Shown: one piece after another, positions 7,599-10,971 of the stretch
Layout of the letters: the number at the start of each line of letters is the position of its first letter
How positions within the stretch are numbered: position 1 is the stretch's first letter
Origin: Deltaproteobacteria bacterium
GTDB taxonomy: Bacteria; Desulfobacterota; Syntrophia; Syntrophales; UBA2185
DNA: 10,971 nucleotides
Direction of reading: 5' to 3'
Assembly (NCBI GenBank): GCA_026388495.1
Contig: JAPLJQ010000033.1
Coordinates: 1 to 10,971 of the forward strand
Notes under the pieces: generated by a model
Told to the model about the DNA's origin: nothing
The model's input: only the letters and a program-made list of their open reading frames with translations
Databases searched by the model: none
Made by a program: the position numbers and the translations under genes

Positions 7599-8689
7599 CT
7601 TTTCATCTCCTCCACGGCGTCGCGCAGGGCCTGCTCTTGAACCCCTCCGTTGATGAACGGCATGCCTATCTTCTTCAGCAAAACAAAGTGAACCGTATCT
7701 CCTCTCTTTTTCTTGTCCATCTTTAACCTCGAGAGAATCTCCTCCGTAGCAACCGTTTGAGGAATCCGGCCGGGAAGTCCCGCCGCTTTTATAAGATGCT
7801 CAATCCTTACAACATCTTCCGCAGGGAGATCATGTAGTCGCTCAGAAATTCTAACCGCTGTGACGGTACCCATGGCGACGGCCTCCCCGTGGGAAATTCC
7901 GTACCCGGATGCCGCTTCAAGGGCATGACCGATCGTATGACCGAAATTGAGAACGCGTCGCAATCCCTGTTCTTTCTCGTCAATTTCGACAATTCCCTTT
8001 TTTATCTTGCAGGAACTTTCTACAATCTTTTCAAGCACGTCGTCATGCCGCTTCCGGATCTTTCCCATGTTTTCTTCCAGAAAGCGAAAAAATCCGGCAT
8101 CCTCAATGATTCCGTATTTGATGACTTCCATGAGGCCATTGTTGAACTCGTTGTCGGAAAGCGTCTCCAGTAATTTCAGGTCTATGAAGATACCACGGGG
8201 CTGATGAAAGGTCCCGAGAAGATTTTTACCTTCGGGAAGATCAATGGCAGTCTTCCCTCCGATGCTGCTGTCAACCTGGGCCATCAGGGTGGTGGGAATC
8301 TGGATGTAGGGGAGGGACCGCATATACAGGGATGCAATCATACCGGTGATGTCACCGACGACACCGCCTCCCAGAGCAAGGAGTGTTGAACTTCTGTCTG
8401 CACCGATTCTCAACATTCTCTCAACGACGCCAAGGACGGTGGAGATATTTTTTGAAGCCTCTCCCGCAGGAAATTCGATCATGTCGGCACTCAGTCCGAT
8501 TCCCTTCAATTTGTTAAGCAGGGACTCTCCATGGATGGCCGACACATTGGAATCCGTGATAACAATGTATCGGGAAGCGGGATGATTCTTTGCAATGATC
8601 AAACCCATCCGATCCAGGATATCGTGCCCGATGCAGATATCATGAGAAGCAGACGATTTCTTATCGAGATTGACCTTTATCTTTTTCAT
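7595..8689 (-). CDS. aroB: 3-dehydroquinate synthase
   Basis: AroB cyclises DAHP to 3-dehydroquinate using bound NAD and a divalent metal. The 364-residue length fits the family. ALGGGVVGD at 105-113 binds NAD. IPTTLMAQVDSSIGGKTAID at 131-150 is the long signature with Lys146, and LPEGKNLLGTFHQP follows at 151-164. Metal ligands are visible as Glu188 in MEVIKYG, His251 in NFGHTIGH and His267 in ISHGEAV. A C-terminal KMDKKKRGDTVHFVLL block is also typical. All catalytic residues I can place are present. The ATG overlaps the aroF stop (ATGA), with AGGTGA five bases upstream, so the two genes are probably translationally coupled. Confidence 0.97.
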   Translation of the reverse strand: MKKIKVNLDKKSSASHDICIGHDILDRMGLIIAKNHPASRYIVITDSNVSAIHGESLLNKLKGIGLSADMIEFPAGEASKNISTVLGVVERMLRIGADRSSTLLALGGGVVGDITGMIASLYMRSLPYIQIPTTLMAQVDSSIGGKTAIDLPEGKNLLGTFHQPRGIFIDLKLLETLSDNEFNNGLMEVIKYGIIEDAGFFRFLEENMGKIRKRHDDVLEKIVESSCKIKKGIVEIDEKEQGLRRVLNFGHTIGHALEAASGYGISHGEAVAMGTVTAVRISERLHDLPAEDVVRIEHLIKAAGLPGRIPQTVATEEILSRLKMDKKKRGDTVHFVLLKKIGMPFINGGVQEQALRDAVEEMKR

Positions 8690-9720
8690 GGATTCACCTG
8701 TATATCTTTTCTCATCACCTGTTCGAGAACCCTTATTTCCTCCATGAGCTTGTAGAATTTCTCCGGTTTGAGAGACTGATTCCCGTCAGACACGGCTTTT
8801 TCGGGTTCGGGATGAACTTCTACAAGAAGGCCGTCCGCTCCCACAACCACAGCCGCCCTGCTCAGCGGAATAACATATTTCCAGTTGCCCGCCGCATGGC
8901 TGGGATCTACAATAATTGGGAGGTGGGTCAATTCTTTCAAAACGGGAACCGCACTGATATCAAGGGTGTTGCGGGTGGCCGTTTCAAACGTGCGGATGCC
9001 TCTCTCACAGAGAATGACCTGGTCGTTTCCCTCGGAAAGGATGTATTCCGCAGACATAAGAAGTTCCTCTATGGTCGTCATCATCCCCCGCTTTAAAAGG
9101 ACGGGTTTCCGCGACTGGCCGACTTTCTTCAAAAGGGCAAAGTTCTGGACATTCCGCGCCCCTATCTGAAGGATATCCGTATACGCCTCAACCAGATCAA
9201 CGTCAATAGTATTGAGGACTTCCGTAATGACAGGCATGCCCGTTTTCGCCCGCGCTTTCTCCAGAATCTTGAGACCTTCTTCTTCCATGCCCTGGAAGCT
9301 GTAGGGAGACGTCCTCGGTTTGAATGCGCCCCCTCTGAGGATCTGCGCCCCTCCCTTTTTAACGATATAGGCGCTTTCCATCATCTGTTCTTCACTCTCA
9401 ATGGAACATGGACCGGCCATGACGACAAACTGCGAACCGCCGATCTCCACATCACCGACAGAAATGACCGTATTTCCCTCTCTCGATTCCCGGCTTGCAA
9501 GTTTGTAAGGCTTCAAAATGGGTAAAACCTTATCCACACCGGAAAGAACTTCGGCATACTTCAAATACGCCTTGCCCCTTTCATCCCCTACGGCTCCGAT
9601 GATGGTCTGCTCAATTCCCCTTGAAGGATGGGCGCTGTAGCCCACCGATTCGATCCACCGGATGACGTGGTCGATCTGTCCTTCCGTTGCATTCTTTTTC
9701 ATAACAATAATCACGCTCAT
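8686..9720 (-). CDS. aroF: 3-deoxy-7-phosphoheptulonate (DAHP) synthase, AroF/Thermotoga-like type with N-terminal regulatory domain
   Basis: This enzyme condenses PEP and erythrose 4-phosphate to DAHP, the entry step of the pathway. The 344-residue form has a ferredoxin-like N-terminal domain at about 1-68, the type that binds Tyr or Phe for feedback control in Thermotoga DAHP synthase. A TIM barrel follows, with GPCSIES at 103-109 (metal Cys105), RGGAFKPRTSPYSFQG at 129-144, CERGIRTFE at 238-246, VDPSH at 271-275, and the late metal-site residues Glu301 and His303. Start choice: the frame is open back to an ATG at 9789, but that ATG lies inside a terminator hairpin, so I reject it. ATG 9720 has GAGG five bases upstream. 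GTG 9714 has AGGAGG at eight bases and would give the family-like N-terminus MIIVMKKNATE. Either may be used. It is the first structural gene after the attenuator. Confidence 0.95.
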   Translation of the reverse strand: MSVIIVMKKNATEGQIDHVIRWIESVGYSAHPSRGIEQTIIGAVGDERGKAYLKYAEVLSGVDKVLPILKPYKLASRESREGNTVISVGDVEIGGSQFVVMAGPCSIESEEQMMESAYIVKKGGAQILRGGAFKPRTSPYSFQGMEEEGLKILEKARAKTGMPVITEVLNTIDVDLVEAYTDILQIGARNVQNFALLKKVGQSRKPVLLKRGMMTTIEELLMSAEYILSEGNDQVILCERGIRTFETATRNTLDISAVPVLKELTHLPIIVDPSHAAGNWKYVIPLSRAAVVVGADGLLVEVHPEPEKAVSDGNQSLKPEKFYKLMEEIRVLEQVMRKDIQVNP

Positions 9721-9736
9721 TTCCTCCTCACACATG

Positions 9737-9770
9737 AAAAAAGGCCATGACGAATCCTGCTGCCATGGCC
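9737..9770 (-). terminator. second intrinsic terminator in the aro leader (segments 5:6)
   Basis: On the minus strand GGCCATGGC (9770-9762) pairs with GTCATGGCC (9751-9743) over nine base pairs, including one G-U. The loop is ten bases and six U residues follow directly (9742-9737). It lies between the main attenuator and the aroF Shine-Dalgarno sequence. Seen in sequence; termination activity is inferred. Confidence 0.72.
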
Positions 9771-9796
9771 CAAAAAATAAAAAAGCCATGGGCAGC
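9759..9796 (-). promoter_or_regulatory. alternative helix 4:5 that would disrupt both terminators
   Basis: GCTGCCCATGGC (9796-9785) is the 3' arm of the first terminator plus one base. It can pair with GCCATGGCAGC (9769-9759), the 5' arm region of the second terminator, over 11 base pairs with a single bulged C. The loop is the 15-base U-rich tract. This pairing excludes 3:4 and 5:6. It should form only if segment 3 is already held by segment 2. Complementarity is seen; use in the cell is inferred. Confidence 0.55.
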
Positions 9797-9819
9797 TTCT
9801 TTCGATCTACCCATGGCTT
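9772..9819 (-). terminator. attenuator terminator (segments 3:4)
   Basis: On the minus strand AAGCCATGGGTAG (9819-9807) pairs with CTGCCCATGGCTT (9795-9783) over 13 base pairs with one G-U wobble and an 11-base loop. It is followed by a tract that is almost all U (9784-9772, one A). It lies 22 bases after the stop codon of the aromatic leader peptide and about 50 bases before aroF, the position expected for a trp-type attenuator. Confidence 0.9.
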
Positions 9820-9865
9820 AAGTTGCTTATTTAACTGAGGTTAATTCCTCCGAAGCAATGGGCAG
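9807..9865 (-). promoter_or_regulatory. antiterminator helix (segments 2:3)
   Basis: CTGCCCATTGCTT (9865-9853), within the last codons of the leader peptide, differs at one base from the terminator 3' arm. It can therefore pair with the terminator 5' arm (9819-9807) in its place: 12 of 13 pairs, one of them G-U. A small hairpin (TTAAC ctca GTTAA, 9844-9831) fits in the loop and includes the leader stop codon. This helix and terminator 3:4 are mutually exclusive. Confidence 0.8.
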
Positions 9866-9939
9866 ACCCATGGAAAATAATAATAGCCCCAAAAGCCATT
9901 AAAACTGATGTTTCCATGATTGTTTGATCTGTCCATCAT
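9841..9939 (-). CDS. aromatic amino acid leader peptide controlling the aro operon
   Basis: This 32-codon reading frame runs from ATG 9939 (or the next ATG, 9936) to TAA 9843-9841. Residues 13-24 read FNGFWGYYYFPW: three Phe, two Trp and three Tyr in twelve residues, including three consecutive Tyr codons. No other stretch of the leader needs to be coding. A GAAGG sits seven bases before the first ATG, and the start is only about 25 bases after the predicted transcription start, as in known attenuators. The peptide is inferred to be a sensor rather than a product. A ribosome slowed at Phe, Tyr or Trp codons would cover segment 1 (9873-9867) and leave segment 2 free to form the antiterminator. 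A ribosome reaching the stop codon would cover part of segment 2 and allow terminator 3:4. The family resemblance is to the trp, pheA and his leader peptides. Reading all three aromatic amino acids fits an operon that feeds all three. Confidence 0.9.
   Translation of the reverse strand: MMDRSNNHGNISFNGFWGYYYFPWVCPLLRRN
9856..9873 (-). promoter_or_regulatory. protector hairpin (segments 1:2) inside the leader peptide frame
   Basis: CCATGGG (9873-9867) faces CCCATTG (9862-9856) across a four-base loop, giving a five-pair core and one further C-G beyond a mismatch. The Trp codon 24 lies in segment 1. It is weak by itself, but it sits where a 1:2 hairpin is expected and would sequester segment 2 when no ribosome is stalled. 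Confidence 0.55.
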
Positions 9940-9970
9940 AAAAGAACCTTCAACTCACTTGTTGTACGGT

Positions 9971-9999
9971 ATAAAACCAGAACATCCGACCATTGTCAA
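9971..9999 (-). promoter_or_regulatory. sigma70-type promoter of the aro operon
   Basis: On the minus strand a consensus -35 TTGACA (9999-9994) is followed after 17 bases by TTTTAT (9976-9971) as a -10 box. The predicted start of transcription is near 9964, giving a leader of about 245 bases before aroF. Alternative -10 registers (TATACC, TTTATA) overlap, so the -10 is less certain than the -35. Confidence 0.72.
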
Positions 10000-10045
10000 G
10001 AAATATTTTCAACAGAAAAAATTTCATGATATGAGAGATTGTCTA

Positions 10046-10074
10046 TTGCAATATTGCATCAGCGAATCTATATC
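10046..10074 (+). promoter_or_regulatory. possible promoter of the diadenylate cyclase gene
   Basis: TTGCAA (10046-10051) and TATATC (10069-10074) are separated by 17 bases and lie 35 bases before the gene start. A better -10 hexamer, TATGAT (10075-10080), has no -35 at proper spacing. The -35 box overlaps a perfect 12-base palindrome TGCAATATTGCA (10047-10058) that could be an operator. Weak evidence. Confidence 0.3.
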
Positions 10075-10108
10075 TATGATTATTTTCTAACAGGAAAGTC
10101 AATGACCC

Positions 10109-10971
10109 ATGATGGATAATATCCTGGCTGTCGCTCAAAACCTGCGGATTCAAGATATCTTTGACATTGCAATTATTTCCATCATGATCTCTGCCGTTTT
10201 GATCTGGTTCAAGGGCAGGGCCTCCCGGTTCGTTTTCATCGGCATCAGCCTCATGGGAATCATCTATGTCGTTGCACGGTTTTTTCAGCTTTATCTGACC
10301 ACGGTCGTTCTCCAGGGCTTCTTCGCCATTCTCCTGTTCATCCTTGTCGTCATTTTCCAGGAAGATCTCCGACGGTTCTTTGAACGTCTCGCCATTCTGG
10401 GAAGAATCAGAAAAAAAATCGTAGTCACCTTGCCCCACAGCCAGATAGCCGAAATTATCGCCCAGTCCGTGGCGAATTTTTCCCGCAAAGGAATCGGCGC
10501 TCTCATCGTGATCCAGGGAAACGATCCTCTTGACAGACACCTCAGCGGCGGCACGAAACTGAACGGAACGGTCAGCCAGCCTCTACTGGAGAGCATTTTC
10601 GACCCCCACTCCATCGGCCATGACGGCGCCGTCATTATTGACGGGAACACGGTCACACAATTCGGATGCCACCTGCCCCTGTCACAGAATACGGGAAAAT
10701 ACGGAATTCTCGGTCTCCGCCATACGGCAGCCCTCGGCCTTTCCGAGAGGTCAGACGCCCTCTGTATTGTTGTCTCGGAGGAAAAAGGAACAATCTCTGT
10801 TGCCGGAGAAGAAAATGTAAGGGAAGTAGCGAATGCCTCCGCCCTGGCTGCCGTTCTTGAATCTTTCTATACCAGCAAGGCGCCTGTAAAAAAACTGGCG
10901 CCCATAGCTTTATGGTTAAAGGAAAACACGAAAGAAAAGATCATCGCCATTGTCCTTACCTGCATCCTGTG
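10109..10971 (+). CDS. membrane diadenylate cyclase (CdaA/DacA type), 3' end outside window
   Basis: The protein makes c-di-AMP from two ATP. The frame opens at ATG 10109 (or 10112; a stop lies just upstream at 10103) and runs off the window after 287 codons. Three hydrophobic segments at about 17-34, 41-59 and 66-83 anchor it in the membrane, as in CdaA. The DAC domain follows. It has DPLDRHLSGG near 139-148, catalytic HDGAVII at 171-177 (Asp172-Gly173-Ala174), LPLS at 189-192, and GLRHTAALGLSE at 202-213 in place of the usual GTRHRAALGISE; then VVSEEKGTISVA. After the domain, LWLKENTKEKIIAIVLTCIL (268-287) looks like the start of a fourth membrane segment. This suggests the gene continues, possibly into a YbbR/CdaR-like part. 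A Shine-Dalgarno-like AGGAAAG sits about 11 bases or more upstream, rather far from the start. It is divergent from the aro operon, with no shared function evident. Confidence 0.87.
   Translation, partial: MMDNILAVAQNLRIQDIFDIAIISIMISAVLIWFKGRASRFVFIGISLMGIIYVVARFFQLYLTTVVLQGFFAILLFILVVIFQEDLRRFFERLAILGRIRKKIVVTLPHSQIAEIIAQSVANFSRKGIGALIVIQGNDPLDRHLSGGTKLNGTVSQPLLESIFDPHSIGHDGAVIIDGNTVTQFGCHLPLSQNTGKYGILGLRHTAALGLSERSDALCIVVSEEKGTISVAGEENVREVANASALAAVLESFYTSKAPVKKLAPIALWLKENTKEKIIAIVLTCIL

Noticed and set aside
9721..9789. N-terminal extension of DAHP synthase from ATG 9789
   Set aside because: The ATG lies in the 3' arm of the attenuator and the extension crosses two U-tracts. The conserved domain begins at about 9714-9720, right after a strong Shine-Dalgarno sequence.
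9720..9964. T-box or other riboswitch in the long aro leader
   Set aside because: No T-box core sequence or specifier stem was seen, and the aromatic leader peptide with competing terminator arms explains the region better.
10102..10119. Five-codon frame MTHDG overlapping the diadenylate cyclase start
   Set aside because: AGGAAAG is better spaced for this ATG, but such short frames are common by chance and nothing else supports a regulatory role.
10043..10540. 165-codon minus-strand open frame rich in Asp, Glu and Asn
   Set aside because: It lies antisense to the clear diadenylate cyclase reading frame, which has membrane segments and DAC motifs. The acidic composition is a reverse-strand shadow of hydrophobic codons.

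Overview
The window looks like a piece of a Desulfobacterota-type (deltaproteobacterial) chromosome. This is inferred from the style of the proteins: an AroD-AroE fusion, a P-protein PheA, a one-domain TyrA and a DAHP synthase with a small N-terminal regulatory domain. No rRNA or other phylogenetic marker is present, so the assignment is tentative.

Layout. Bases 2-676 (+) hold the C-terminal effector domain of a LysR-type regulator whose DNA-binding end lies outside the window. Bases 677-1246 hold no convincing gene. Bases 1247-9720 (-) are one tightly packed aromatic amino acid operon, in transcription order aroF, aroB, pheA, aroDE, aroA, aroK, aroC, tyrA. Most junctions are 4-base start/stop overlaps; only aroK-aroC and aroC-tyrA have short gaps (19 and 22 bases). 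Together the genes encode all seven shikimate steps from PEP and erythrose 4-phosphate to chorismate, then chorismate mutase, prephenate dehydratase and prephenate dehydrogenase. Only a final aminotransferase is missing for Phe and Tyr, and no trp gene is present. Bases 10109-10971 (+) carry the divergent, truncated gene for a membrane diadenylate cyclase (c-di-AMP synthesis).

The most interesting part is the leader between the divergent genes, at 9720-9999 on the minus strand. A sigma70-like promoter is followed by a previously unlisted 32-codon leader peptide. Codons 13-24 of that peptide read FNGFWGYYYFPW, which is eight aromatic residues (Phe, Trp and Tyr) in twelve. It is followed by six complementary RNA segments built on repeated CCATGG cores. 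They can form either two consecutive intrinsic terminators (3:4 and 5:6) or an alternative set (2:3 and 4:5) that would remove both. This reads as a ribosome-mediated attenuator sensing all three aromatic amino acids, with an apparent relay that releases a second terminator.

A second unusual structure lies at the aroC-tyrA junction. A perfect 17-bp inverted repeat, next to a 12-bp tandem repeat, encodes the tail of AroC and the first residues of TyrA, and places the tyrA ribosome binding site in the loop of a strong potential hairpin. It resembles a REP-like element absorbed into coding sequence.
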